Positions 53,031-63,635 of a stretch of DNA of 64,000 nt are shown here, piece by piece. The stretch's first letter is position 1. Every line of letters begins with the position of its first letter. Under the pieces are notes generated by a model. That model had not been told where the DNA came from, did no database searches, and was given only the letters and a program-made list of their open reading frames with translations. This DNA is from an uncultured bacterium. GTDB lineage: Bacteria; Cyanobacteriota; Vampirovibrionia; Gastranaerophilales; Gastranaerophilaceae. The position numbers and the translations under genes were made by a program. The stretch is taken from NCBI GenBank assembly GCA_902777855.1, contig CACYVN010000001.1, positions 248,001 through 312,000 of the forward strand. Direction: 5' to 3'.

Positions 53031-53456
53031 ATGGAAATAGAATTAGGGCCATTCCCGAAATATGAAGATGTAAGATACAATGCGTTCTGGACAAGAGCAC
53101 ATATTGATACAAGATTAAGAGTAGATGAAGACGATATAAAGACATACAAAGCTCATCTGCAGGATTGCAGAGAAAATCCGACAGTCGGACTGCTTGCCGG
53201 GAAAAAATACATAACAGGAAAACCTATGAACTACCCGACATATGCAAGACGTAATCTTAGGTATTTAGAAAGACAACCGGAAATAGATACCTTAAAAAAG
53301 AGTTTAAAAAATGATATAGATAAATTATATTCAAAAACAAAATATGCAAGAGAATACATTGTAGATAATAAAAGAGTTGTACTTGATTATGTTGAAAAAA
53401 GCAAAAAATATACAACATTTGATAAAATGATGATATTTTTCAGAAGATTTTTATAA
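53031..53456 (+). CDS. Unknown 141-residue basic protein
   Basis: This protein is rich in Tyr, Lys and Arg, mostly helical by appearance (TLKKSLKNDIDKLYSKTKYAREYI), with no signal peptide, membrane segment or cysteine motif. GGAG lies about eight bases before the ATG. It is flanked by terminators on both sides, so it is a single-gene unit. I do not recognise a family and can offer no function. Confidence 0.65.
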   Translation: MEIELGPFPKYEDVRYNAFWTRAHIDTRLRVDEDDIKTYKAHLQDCRENPTVGLLAGKKYITGKPMNYPTYARRNLRYLERQPEIDTLKKSLKNDIDKLYSKTKYAREYIVDNKRVVLDYVEKSKKYTTFDKMMIFFRRFL

Positions 53457-53482
53457 GAAAAGCTCAAACATATAAAAAAGTG

Positions 53483-53519
53483 TAACAAAAAACTTTACCT
53501 ACAGTAAAGTTTTTTGTTA
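53483..53519 (+). terminator. Intrinsic terminator upstream of gyrB
   Basis: TAACAAAAAACTTTAC and GTAAAGTTTTTTGTTA form a 16-bp stem with a five-base loop; the T-rich 3' arm supplies the tract. It ends the transcript of the 141-residue gene. Confidence 0.75.
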
Positions 53520-53534
53520 TATTGCTTATTTTTG

Positions 53535-56153
<2,619 letters not shown>

Positions 56154-56157
56154 AGAA

Positions 56158-56188
56158 AAAAGACCGAACAATTAAATGTTCGGTCTTT
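56158..56188 (+). terminator. Intrinsic terminator after gyrB
   Basis: AAAGACCGAACA and TGTTCGGTCTTT form a 12-bp stem around a five- to seven-base AT loop, ending in TTTATAT, five bases after the gyrB stop. Confidence 0.85.
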
Positions 56189-56230
56189 ATATAGATTAGT
56201 GAATTTATTTATAAACATACAGAATATTTG

Positions 56231-56239
56231 TGTTAGAAT
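56231..56239 (+). promoter_or_regulatory. Extended -10 element of mscL
   Basis: TGTTAGAAT (TGn followed by TAGAAT) lies about 30 bases before the mscL ATG, with no strong -35, the same architecture as at gyrB. Confidence 0.4.
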
Positions 56240-56267
56240 GGAGCAGTAAAGAAAAGGAGAAATTTAT

Positions 56268-56774
56268 ATGTTAGAGTTTATGAAAAGACAACTGAACGAA
56301 TTTAAAGCATTCGCAGTCAGAGGCAACGTAATCGACATGGCAGTAGGTATCATTATAGGTGCTGCATTCGGTAAAATTGTTGATTCAATGGTAAACGATG
56401 TTATTATGCCTCCGTTAGGTTGGTTAATGGGCAAAGTTGATTTTACAAATCTTTATTTAACTATGCCTACAAAATTGGATGATTTAGGCAATATGCCACA
56501 TTATGATTCATTATCAGCTGCAAAAGCAGCAGGTGCGGTAACAATTAATTATGGAGTATTTATTAATACCTTGATTAGTTTCTTATTAGTTGCATTTGCA
56601 GTATTTTTATTAATCAAGGGTATCAACAAATTACAGGCAGCCGCAAAAAAAGAAGAAGCAACAGAATCTGCGGCGACTCAAAAAGCTTGCCCATACTGCT
56701 TTACACAAATCGATATTCGTGCAACAAAATGTCCGCATTGTACATCTGAAATTCCGGCAGAAGCTCAGCAGTAA
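56268..56774 (+). CDS. mscL: Large-conductance mechanosensitive channel with C-terminal zinc ribbon
   Basis: This 168-residue protein has MscL features: an N-terminal amphipathic helix ([31 protein letters not shown]), a first membrane helix, a periplasmic loop, and a second helix [20 protein letters not shown]. After the usual cytoplasmic helix it has an added zinc ribbon, [18 protein letters not shown], with two CxxC pairs. MscL opens under osmotic downshock to release solutes. AAAGGAG precedes the ATG. Monocistronic, with a terminator right after. Confidence 0.92.
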   Translation: MLEFMKRQLNEFKAFAVRGNVIDMAVGIIIGAAFGKIVDSMVNDVIMPPLGWLMGKVDFTNLYLTMPTKLDDLGNMPHYDSLSAAKAAGAVTINYGVFINTLISFLLVAFAVFLLIKGINKLQAAAKKEEATESAATQKACPYCFTQIDIRATKCPHCTSEIPAEAQQ

Positions 56775-56790
56775 AAAATATTTATTAAAT

Positions 56791-56819
56791 AAAAGCCCGC
56801 CGTTTCACGGCGGGCTTTT
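56791..56819. terminator. Strong bidirectional terminator
   Basis: AAAAGCCCGCCG and CGGCGGGCTTTT form a GC-rich stem with a five-base loop, flanked by A and T runs. It can end both mscL and the small minus-strand gene at 56826. Confidence 0.9.
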
Positions 56820-56825
56820 ATACTG

Positions 56826-56954
56826 CTAATTACCGAAAAAGTGAGATATTATTGCCATTAAAATTGTAGCGATTATTCCGAACATTAACGGGAATATAGC
56901 ATCATTTCCTTCGGATGTATGGATTTCTTTTCTGTTTTTATCATTTTTACTCAT
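56826..56954 (-). CDS. 42-residue single-pass membrane peptide
   Basis: The minus-strand frame encodes a charged N-terminus (MSKNDKNRKEIHTSEGND) and one hydrophobic helix (IFPLMFGIIATILMAIIS), ending HFFGN. A perfect AAAGGAG ribosome site lies six bases before the ATG, and a strong terminator lies seven bases after the stop. Together these argue that it is a real gene despite its size. The function is unknown; small single-pass proteins often modulate larger membrane complexes. Confidence 0.65.
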   Translation of the reverse strand: MSKNDKNRKEIHTSEGNDAIFPLMFGIIATILMAIISHFFGN

Positions 56955-56984
56955 TATTTTCTCCTTTGCTAAACTAAACAACTC

Positions 56985-57050
56985 TACATTCCTCCCTATG
57001 GAGGAGGTTAGGTTGGAATATATACAGGTGTAGGCATATTACATGCCTAA
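56985..57050. repeat. Two short hairpins in an intergenic region
   Basis: CCTCCCTATGGAGG (about 56990-57004) and TAGGCATATTACATGCCTA (about 57031-57049) lie between the small membrane peptide gene and the 122-residue secreted protein gene. Both resemble dispersed intergenic repeat text; the second could serve as a weak terminator for the gene ending at 57053. Confidence 0.35.
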
Positions 57051-57052
57051 AA

Positions 57053-57421
57053 TTACGGAGCTCGGGTAAAAATTAAATTCTTTAAATAAGAAATGCTGTT
57101 ATATTTCGTTAAATCGGAAGTTTTTATGACGTTTTTATCAAAATTATTTTTAAAATCGCAATTCAAAAAGCCGATAAAATATCCGTCAATATCATGAGAA
57201 TTTCTTTGTGCTGATATTTCTTGCGATTTAGAATTTACAGATATTAAGGCGTTTTCATAACTTTTAAAATCTATACTTATCTGTTTTTGCGGAGCTGTTT
57301 TCGAAGAAATATATTCAACTTGATTATTTATTTTTGGTGCAGAATAATTTATTTCTTCCGCATTTGTACCGGTGAGAAATATCTGAATAAGTAATAAAAA
57401 TATTATTAAAAATTTACGCAT
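57053..57421 (-). CDS. Unknown secreted protein of 122 residues
   Basis: A signal peptide of about 20 residues (MRKFLIIFLLLIQIFLTGTNA) is followed by about 100 polar residues with one cysteine. The middle is Ser/Lys/Gln-rich and may be disordered; the end contains YFIGFLNCDFKNNF and YLKNLIFTR. No family is recognised. It is a single-gene minus-strand unit and probably exported. Confidence 0.6.
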   Translation of the reverse strand: MRKFLIIFLLLIQIFLTGTNAEEINYSAPKINNQVEYISSKTAPQKQISIDFKSYENALISVNSKSQEISAQRNSHDIDGYFIGFLNCDFKNNFDKNVIKTSDLTKYNSISYLKNLIFTRAP

Positions 57422-57550
57422 ATATAAATTATAGCATTAGAAAAATGTTAAGGGATGTTAAATATATTTAATATTTGTTCATTACTAATCAATTTTATAA
57501 TTTGAAAAAACTTTATAAAATTATACGGGGATTAATTTTTAGGGGAATTT

Positions 57551-59062
57551 ATGAGTAAAGACTTTATAAGTATTAATGGGAATGATTATGCTGAGCAGTA
57601 CAGACAATTTGGGGAAAGAACACTTGAACAATGTCGCCACAGATTACAAAGTTTGAATATTTCAATATGGCAAAATGAAAAAGATAAAAAATCAGATGAA
57701 CCGGAACAAAAAACTGAAACAACAGACAATGAAAATTATGTAAATAACAAACAACGTAACTCGTTTACACAAATAAGTAATCCTGCGAACAATGCGTATA
57801 CACATTTTTTGAAAAAAGGCAATAGGAGCATAAGCCGTTCAGACAGTATGCGTAATACCATAATGAATTCAGGCAGACTTACTTACGCAATGGAAACAAT
57901 AGATAACCGTCAAAAACAGAATTTGAAATTCTTGGATAAATCCGTATCTGAAGGCGGGAATATCTCAGGTTCATTAAATTGTTATTATGAAAATGGCTCA
58001 AATAGCAGTCAAACAACACTTTTTGGAGAAGTAAAGAACTCTTGGCAAAATAAAAAGAAAAATATTTATACTGAATTTAATGCTGCCGCAGGCTACAATA
58101 ATGAAACAAGGACAGATTCAGAAGAAAAAACAAAAAAAGTTGTCGGTAATGTTTCGTTTAACGCAAGATTAGACAAGGGAAACTTTAAATATGGAGCAGG
58201 TGCTAATTATTATTCGGATACAGATGTCGAAACATTAGATTTCAATATATCAGCAAGAGAAAAACGATTAGGCATAGGTGCCGATTTGACAAGACGTACT
58301 ACAATCACAAGAGATGAAGAAACAGGCGGCAAAAATGTTAAAAATGACATGAAGTTAAAAATTGACATTATAAGTAACAAAAACGATAATCCGAAAAATG
58401 ATGACTCTTCAAATCAGCAGATTAAATTTGAAACAAGAACAAGTGCACTGCCTTCGGAAGTTGAAGAAGTAAACACAAAAGCACAAGATTTGGCGTCAGT
58501 TTATATAAAACCTGAAAGAAAAAATGGTCCTGATGTGGATTTTGAATATAATAACAATCAATGCGGTGCTACATTTGAATTCAATCATAATGTTATCAAG
58601 AAGAACAACAGATTTTTGTCAATTGCACCTGTAGTTGGATTGCACGAATACACTGACCCGACACTTGACAATAATAATGAATCTTTTGAAATGACAGCAG
58701 GTGTTATCACGCAGTTCGGGAACAAATCTTCTAAGGGGCAAACATTCACAGGTACAGTTACTGCAATGGCTGACAGAATGGTTAAAAAAGGTTCTGATCC
58801 TTATGATACAACATATATACGCGCAAACGCCTACTATAATAATTCAAAAGCAAAATTCAGTGCGGCTGTTGATGCAGGGATGATTAAATCAGGAGATATT
58901 TCTCTTAAATATGCCAATTTAAGTGCAGAAAAACAATTCAGACATTCCGCTCTTGAATTAAGTGCCGGCATTTCAAAATACGATTATTCGGGTGAAAAAG
59001 AAAATTTATTCAATGTATTGGCAACATACAAGTATAATATTCCCTATAAAACCAAAAAATAA
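57551..59062 (+). CDS. Unknown 503-residue beta-strand-rich protein
   Basis: The first ~130 residues are polar and look disordered (an EPEQKTETTDNENY stretch). From about residue 135 to the end the sequence alternates short strands of aromatic and small residues (SGSLNCYYENG, YTEFNAAAGYNN, FKYGAGANYYSD, TYIRANAYYNNSKAKFSAAVDAGM), a pattern like outer-membrane or amyloid-like beta repeats. There is no signal peptide. GGGG precedes the ATG. It converges with the kinase-like gene, with one base between stops. I do not recognise a family. A beta-barrel remains speculative without an export signal. Confidence 0.6.
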   Translation: MSKDFISINGNDYAEQYRQFGERTLEQCRHRLQSLNISIWQNEKDKKSDEPEQKTETTDNENYVNNKQRNSFTQISNPANNAYTHFLKKGNRSISRSDSMRNTIMNSGRLTYAMETIDNRQKQNLKFLDKSVSEGGNISGSLNCYYENGSNSSQTTLFGEVKNSWQNKKKNIYTEFNAAAGYNNETRTDSEEKTKKVVGNVSFNARLDKGNFKYGAGANYYSDTDVETLDFNISAREKRLGIGADLTRRTTITRDEETGGKNVKNDMKLKIDIISNKNDNPKNDDSSNQQIKFETRTSALPSEVEEVNTKAQDLASVYIKPERKNGPDVDFEYNNNQCGATFEFNHNVIKKNNRFLSIAPVVGLHEYTDPTLDNNNESFEMTAGVITQFGNKSSKGQTFTGTVTAMADRMVKKGSDPYDTTYIRANAYYNNSKAKFSAAVDAGMIKSGDISLKYANLSAEKQFRHSALELSAGISKYDYSGEKENLFNVLATYKYNIPYKTKK

Positions 59063-59063
59063 T

Positions 59064-60044
59064 TTATAAACCGACAAATTCTTCAAGGTACTGTTTTACA
59101 ATCTCGACACGTTGCTTAGGTTTGCCGTATAAGCGAACAATTTTATCTATATCGGATGTCACAACTCCAACATCAATTTCATTCATTCCCAAAACATCTT
59201 GAAATGTTTTTGACCACGTTACCAAATCCAAGCCATTATAACACATCGGAACTTTGTGTCTTGCACCTGCAAGGATAAGTTTTTTTGTCAGTTCCTTTCT
59301 TAAAGTAAGTAATTTTTCATCAAATACAGAATCATTATCTAAATCCATTTTATTTAAAAAAACTTCAAGCATATCAGTAACACAATTTCTTGTAGGTTTT
59401 TCATACTCGTTAACATCGTCAAGAATACGCAAAGTTTTTCCGCAAAGAACAAAATTATTAGGATTCAAAAAATCAAAAAAGTAAGATTTATTTTTTGTGC
59501 ACATTTTGTTGAGTTGAGCAAAATCTTTTGCTATTCCGTCGAAACTTCTTTGCGGAAGTTTTGCAAATTTGGGTAAATAGATTTTACTGTAATATTCATA
59601 ACATTCTTCTTTTGTATGCGTTTTTGAAAATTCAACAGGTACTCCGACAGGAATGGATTTTCCCTTTGAATATACATTTTTTAAGATTGCCATATCTTCA
59701 CCAATATTATTGTAAATTTTTGCAATTGCTTCTCCGAAATAATGTTTTAAATGCCCAAATTTTCTCCTGCGCACAAGTTCAATTCCGCCAAATTCAGGCT
59801 CTAAATACTCATTCCCCCTTTTGAGGACATAGCAGTCATCAATTTTATAAACCGAACCATAAAAACCTGAACCGATTTTGGAATTTAAACATACTTTTTG
59901 CCCATACATTTCAGCAAAATCATCTAAAAGTCTGCTTGCGCTCTGACGGGTTGTCCGCCTTGTCGATAGTGCTTTTTCAAGTTTTTTACCAAATGCGGAT
60001 TTATACCCCGTAAATGTAGTTGAATATGACGATTGAATTTCCAT
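59064..60044 (-). CDS. Degenerate protein-kinase-like protein
   Basis: This ~326-residue protein has a glycine-rich loop IGSGFYGSVYKI (about residues 57-68) and a lysine in CYVLKRGN (about K75). A later block FFDFLNPNNFVL...LRILDDVN resembles the catalytic loop (D-x4-N) and the metal-binding aspartate of kinases. Spacing and missing HRD/DFG text make it divergent. The N-terminus (SSYSTTFTGYKSAFGKKLEKAL) is polar. The ATG at 60044 is preferred over a TTG seven codons upstream. It could phosphorylate a protein or a small molecule, or be a pseudokinase. No partner gene is evident. Confidence 0.55.
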   Translation of the reverse strand: MEIQSSYSTTFTGYKSAFGKKLEKALSTRRTTRQSASRLLDDFAEMYGQKVCLNSKIGSGFYGSVYKIDDCYVLKRGNEYLEPEFGGIELVRRRKFGHLKHYFGEAIAKIYNNIGEDMAILKNVYSKGKSIPVGVPVEFSKTHTKEECYEYYSKIYLPKFAKLPQRSFDGIAKDFAQLNKMCTKNKSYFFDFLNPNNFVLCGKTLRILDDVNEYEKPTRNCVTDMLEVFLNKMDLDNDSVFDEKLLTLRKELTKKLILAGARHKVPMCYNGLDLVTWSKTFQDVLGMNEIDVGVVTSDIDKIVRLYGKPKQRVEIVKQYLEEFVGL

Positions 60045-60233
60045 ATTTGTATTAAATCCGCTCAAAAAAAATTTTGCTTACTTATTGCCCTGGTGCGTTA
60101 TAGACTTATTAATTTGGTTCATATATAATTTTTATAAAAATAACCCTCACCAGTATTCCGAAGAATTTAAAATTCAAGAACTGTTCCCTTTCAAAAATAG
60201 CGAAGATTGGCGAGGAGGAAAGTGGGTGCGAAA

Positions 60234-62819
60234 ATGAAAAAAACTTTACTTATAACAGCCATTTTATTATGTGCAAATATGGTTTGGGGTGCCGGAGCAA
60301 AGGTTTTTAAACTTGATAACGGTCAAACCGTTATTATCCAGGAAGTAAGAAATAATCCTATTGTTACTATTGATACCTGGATAAAAACCGGTTCAATTGA
60401 TGAAGATGATTCTAATAACGGGGTCGCACATTTCCTTGAACATCTGTTTTTCAAAGGTACAAAAAATCATGCTCCTGGAGAATTTGACAAAATTCTTGAA
60501 ACTAAAGGAGCAATTACGAATGCTGCGACGAGTAAAGATTTTACACACTATTACATTACAATTCCGTCAAAAGATTTCGATTTGGCCATGGAACTCCATG
60601 CAGATATGCTTTTAAATCCAATGATACCGCGAAACGAAATGGAAAAAGAGCGTAAGGTCGTATTAGAGGAAATTAACAAAGATTCAAATTCTCCGCAAAA
60701 AAAATTATATGAAAGCATTGATTCAATGCTTTATACTAATCATCCTTACAAAAGGCGTGTAATCGGCAGAAGCGACGTGATTGAAACAATTACAAGAGAA
60801 AAAGTTTTAGAATTTTATAATGCACATTATTCTCCATCAAATATGGTTACGCTTGTTGTCGGGGATGTTGATACAAACTGTGCTCTGAGTAAAATCAAAG
60901 AGGTTTTTAAAGGTGATGTAAAAAAATCGGAAAAGAATGTTTACCCGAAAGAAAAACAATTAACCGAACAAAAAAAACATGTTGAATACGGTAGCGAGCA
61001 ATCAGGGTATATGCTTATCGGCTTTAGAGGTACATCAATTTCAGACAAAGATTCCTATGCAATGGATATTTTGGCAACGATACTGGGAGAAGGACGTTCA
61101 TCAGTTTTAAATCAGGTTTTGAAAGAAAAGAAACGTCTTGCATTTTCTGTAGATGCAGGTAATTTAACATATAAGGATGACGGGATTTTTTATATCAGTG
61201 CAAATTTTGAGCCGGATAAATGCAAATCGGTTCAGGATGTAATATTTGATGAAATAAAAAAAATTCAGGATAAAGGAGTAACAAATGAACAGTTAAGTCT
61301 TGCCAAAAATTTGATTGAAAGAACAACATATTATTCAAGAGAATCTGTTTCGAATATATCAAATGAAATCGGTTATACCGTTGCATTAACCGGGGATATA
61401 AAATTTTATGATAACTATCTGCAAAATATAAAAAATGTTTCGGCAGAAGAAGTCAAACGTGTTGCAAATAAATATTTGGGTGTGAATAAAAGTGCCCTTT
61501 CAATACTTTTACCTGATGATAAAAAAGATATTCCGGTTGCGAATAAAAAGATTGAAAATAATACTTCGGCAAATTTTGTCAGTGAAAATTCTCAAACACA
61601 GAAATATAATCTTTCAAATGGTTCAACTCTTTTATACACAAAGAATGATTTTAACGACATAATTGCAATCAGCATAAGTGCAAAAGGAGGTCAGCTTCTT
61701 GAGAATAAGGCCGGAGTAGCACTTGTTACAGGGAACTCACTGATTAAAGGAACAAAGACTTATTCTCCTGTTGAACTGTCTCTGATACTTGAAGATAACG
61801 GGATAAAAATTGTTCCGTCAGTTAGTGCTGATGCGTTTTCAATTTCAGTCCTTACAACAAAAGACGAATATGAAAAAACAATAGAAATGCTTAATGAAAT
61901 AATAAATAATCCTGCATTTGACGAAGTGGAAATCGGAAAAATAAAATCGGATAATCTTAATCAAATTAAGGCAAATAAAGATATTCCGCTAAAAGTTGTG
62001 CTTGAAAAATACAGAGAATTGATATTCCAAAACAGTCCATACACAATTTCGTCTAATGTACTTGAAAAAAATCTGCCTGATATATCAAGAGATGATGTAA
62101 TCAGCTACTATAACAAGATTTTTGAACCCCAAAATATTATAATTTCGGTCAACGGAAATGTTGATAAAGACCGAATTGTAAATGATTTTGGTAAAATATT
62201 TGATAAACCAAACACAGGTAAAAAATTTGAATATAAAGGTTTTGACAAACTGATTTCAAAACCAACCGCACCAAGAATTGCAACACAACATGCGGATACG
62301 GAAACTGCGTGGATAATGTTAGGGTGGCAAACCGACGGAATCGACAATCCTAAAGATTATGCAGTTTTGCAGATTATGGACTCAATATTAGGCGGCGGTA
62401 TGAGTTCAAGATTGTTTAAAGACCTGAGAGAAAAAGAGGGGCTGGCTTATCAGTTGGGTTCCGGATTATCCCAGCATGTTTTAAGAGGCAGTTTTGTACT
62501 TTATATAGGCACAAATCCTGCGACTTTAGAAAAAGCAAAAAAAGGTCTGTTTGAAGAAATTAACAGATTAAAAACCGAATATGTCGGGGATAAAGAGCTT
62601 AGAGATGCAAAAGAAAAACTCATAGGTAACTATGTCATAGGGCTTGAAACGAATCTTGAAAAAGCCGCAATGATAGGCAAATACGAAACAATGGGCTTAG
62701 GCTATGAATTTAAAGATACGTATATTGACCTGATAAACAGTGTAACAGATACAGACATAATTGAAGTCGCAAATAAGTATTTTGACGATAACTATATTTT
62801 GTCAGTTGTTACAAAATAA
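60234..62819 (+). CDS. Two-domain M16 (pitrilysin/processing peptidase-like) metalloprotease
   Basis: The ~861-residue protein has a signal peptide (MKKTLLITAILLCANMVWGA) and two M16 halves. The first has the inverted zinc motif HFLEH (about residues 66-70) with the third ligand region EKERKVVLEEI. The second half (from about residue 420) has the fold pattern but no HxxEH, as in fused M16 enzymes where it completes the chamber, with DLREKEGLAYQLGSG near the end. It likely degrades peptides in the periplasm. ATG 60234 is chosen because it begins the signal peptide. GAGGAGG lies rather far upstream (about 15 bases), so the GTG at 60222 or TTG at 60207 cannot be fully excluded. Confidence 0.85.
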   Translation: MKKTLLITAILLCANMVWGAGAKVFKLDNGQTVIIQEVRNNPIVTIDTWIKTGSIDEDDSNNGVAHFLEHLFFKGTKNHAPGEFDKILETKGAITNAATSKDFTHYYITIPSKDFDLAMELHADMLLNPMIPRNEMEKERKVVLEEINKDSNSPQKKLYESIDSMLYTNHPYKRRVIGRSDVIETITREKVLEFYNAHYSPSNMVTLVVGDVDTNCALSKIKEVFKGDVKKSEKNVYPKEKQLTEQKKHVEYGSEQSGYMLIGFRGTSISDKDSYAMDILATILGEGRSSVLNQVLKEKKRLAFSVDAGNLTYKDDGIFYISANFEPDKCKSVQDVIFDEIKKIQDKGVTNEQLSLAKNLIERTTYYSRESVSNISNEIGYTVALTGDIKFYDNYLQNIKNVSAEEVKRVANKYLGVNKSALSILLPDDKKDIPVANKKIENNTSANFVSENSQTQKYNLSNGSTLLYTKNDFNDIIAISISAKGGQLLENKAGVALVTGNSLIKGTKTYSPVELSLILEDNGIKIVPSVSADAFSISVLTTKDEYEKTIEMLNEIINNPAFDEVEIGKIKSDNLNQIKANKDIPLKVVLEKYRELIFQNSPYTISSNVLEKNLPDISRDDVISYYNKIFEPQNIIISVNGNVDKDRIVNDFGKIFDKPNTGKKFEYKGFDKLISKPTAPRIATQHADTETAWIMLGWQTDGIDNPKDYAVLQIMDSILGGGMSSRLFKDLREKEGLAYQLGSGLSQHVLRGSFVLYIGTNPATLEKAKKGLFEEINRLKTEYVGDKELRDAKEKLIGNYVIGLETNLEKAAMIGKYETMGLGYEFKDTYIDLINSVTDTDIIEVANKYFDDNYILSVVTK

Positions 62820-62822
62820 AAT

Positions 62823-63335
62823 TTATTTATTATCTTTACCGACATCACTTGCTTTGACTGTAATTTCAGACGGTTTGCAAATAAACGGATTGTTCTGATA
62901 CTTTGCCCAGACTACATAAGCTCTGTTGCCTTTAATTTCTGTTGAGCCATTCTTAACGTATTCAACTTCTCCTGTTTTGGGGTTGGTTTTCTCAGCATAA
63001 ATATCAAGCGTATATTTATCAGCTTTTTTTGAACGATCTTTCATTGCTTCATACAAATCATCCAGCTGAACATCTGTAAATCCGCAGTCCAGTTTATATG
63101 CACCCTGTGCAGATGTTATTGTTTCCGAGTATTTGCAAAAACCGTTTTTCCAGCCATGAATTTTTCTGATTGTTTTAAATTCCATATCTTCATATTGAGA
63201 ATTAATTGTTTCTTGATAAGCATCGCAATCTCTTATGTGTCTTATAAATTTTCTTGAAAATTTAGTGTACTCGGATGCCAAAACAGTCGTTCCTGCAATT
63301 AATAAAGCCAATGTTATCGCTAATACTTTTTTCAT
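62823..63335 (-). CDS. Unknown secreted protein of 170 residues
   Basis: A signal peptide of about 20 residues (MKKVLAITLALLIAGTTVLA) is followed by a compact domain with four cysteines (RDCDAY, NGFCKYS, KLDCGF, FICKPS), which could form two disulfides in the periplasm. A family was not recognised. ATG 63335 is chosen because GAGGAA lies five bases before it; another ATG lies five codons upstream. It converges on the M16 peptidase gene with a three-base gap. Confidence 0.65.
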   Translation of the reverse strand: MKKVLAITLALLIAGTTVLASEYTKFSRKFIRHIRDCDAYQETINSQYEDMEFKTIRKIHGWKNGFCKYSETITSAQGAYKLDCGFTDVQLDDLYEAMKDRSKKADKYTLDIYAEKTNPKTGEVEYVKNGSTEIKGNRAYVVWAKYQNNPFICKPSEITVKASDVGKDNK

Positions 63336-63491
63336 TTGTTCCTCTTTCATTTATATACCATTATTATATCAAATTTGATTTTCTTTGCAAAATTTTAAAA
63401 TCTCATCAGTTTGTATGATTTCAAAAAAAAATAAAATGATAACATAACAATATACTCCTTAGAGACTAAGATACACATATCCCTAATCAAC

Positions 63492-63525
63492 AGCAATGCA
63501 CCTCATGTACATTGCTTTTTTTTGT
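63492..63525 (+). terminator. Orphan intrinsic terminator, possible small RNA end
   Basis: AGCAATG and CATTGCT form a stem around an 11-base spacer, followed by a T-run. No plus-strand gene lies directly upstream (the previous one ends at 62819 with an opposite gene between), so it may end a small transcript starting near 63400-63460. The rest of 63336-63635 shows nothing else. Confidence 0.5.
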
Positions 63526-63635
63526 TTAAATTCCCACTGTTTGTACCATTTTAGTCAATATTTATTGAAATTTTTGGTTTAAAGTTGTATAATGGCAAAG
63601 TTATACTACATTTGTTACAAGAGAGGATTTAATAT

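Noticed and set aside
60207-60233. Upstream TTG start for the M16 peptidase
   Set aside because: It would put nine charged residues before the signal peptide and would overlap the GAGGAGG ribosome site itself.
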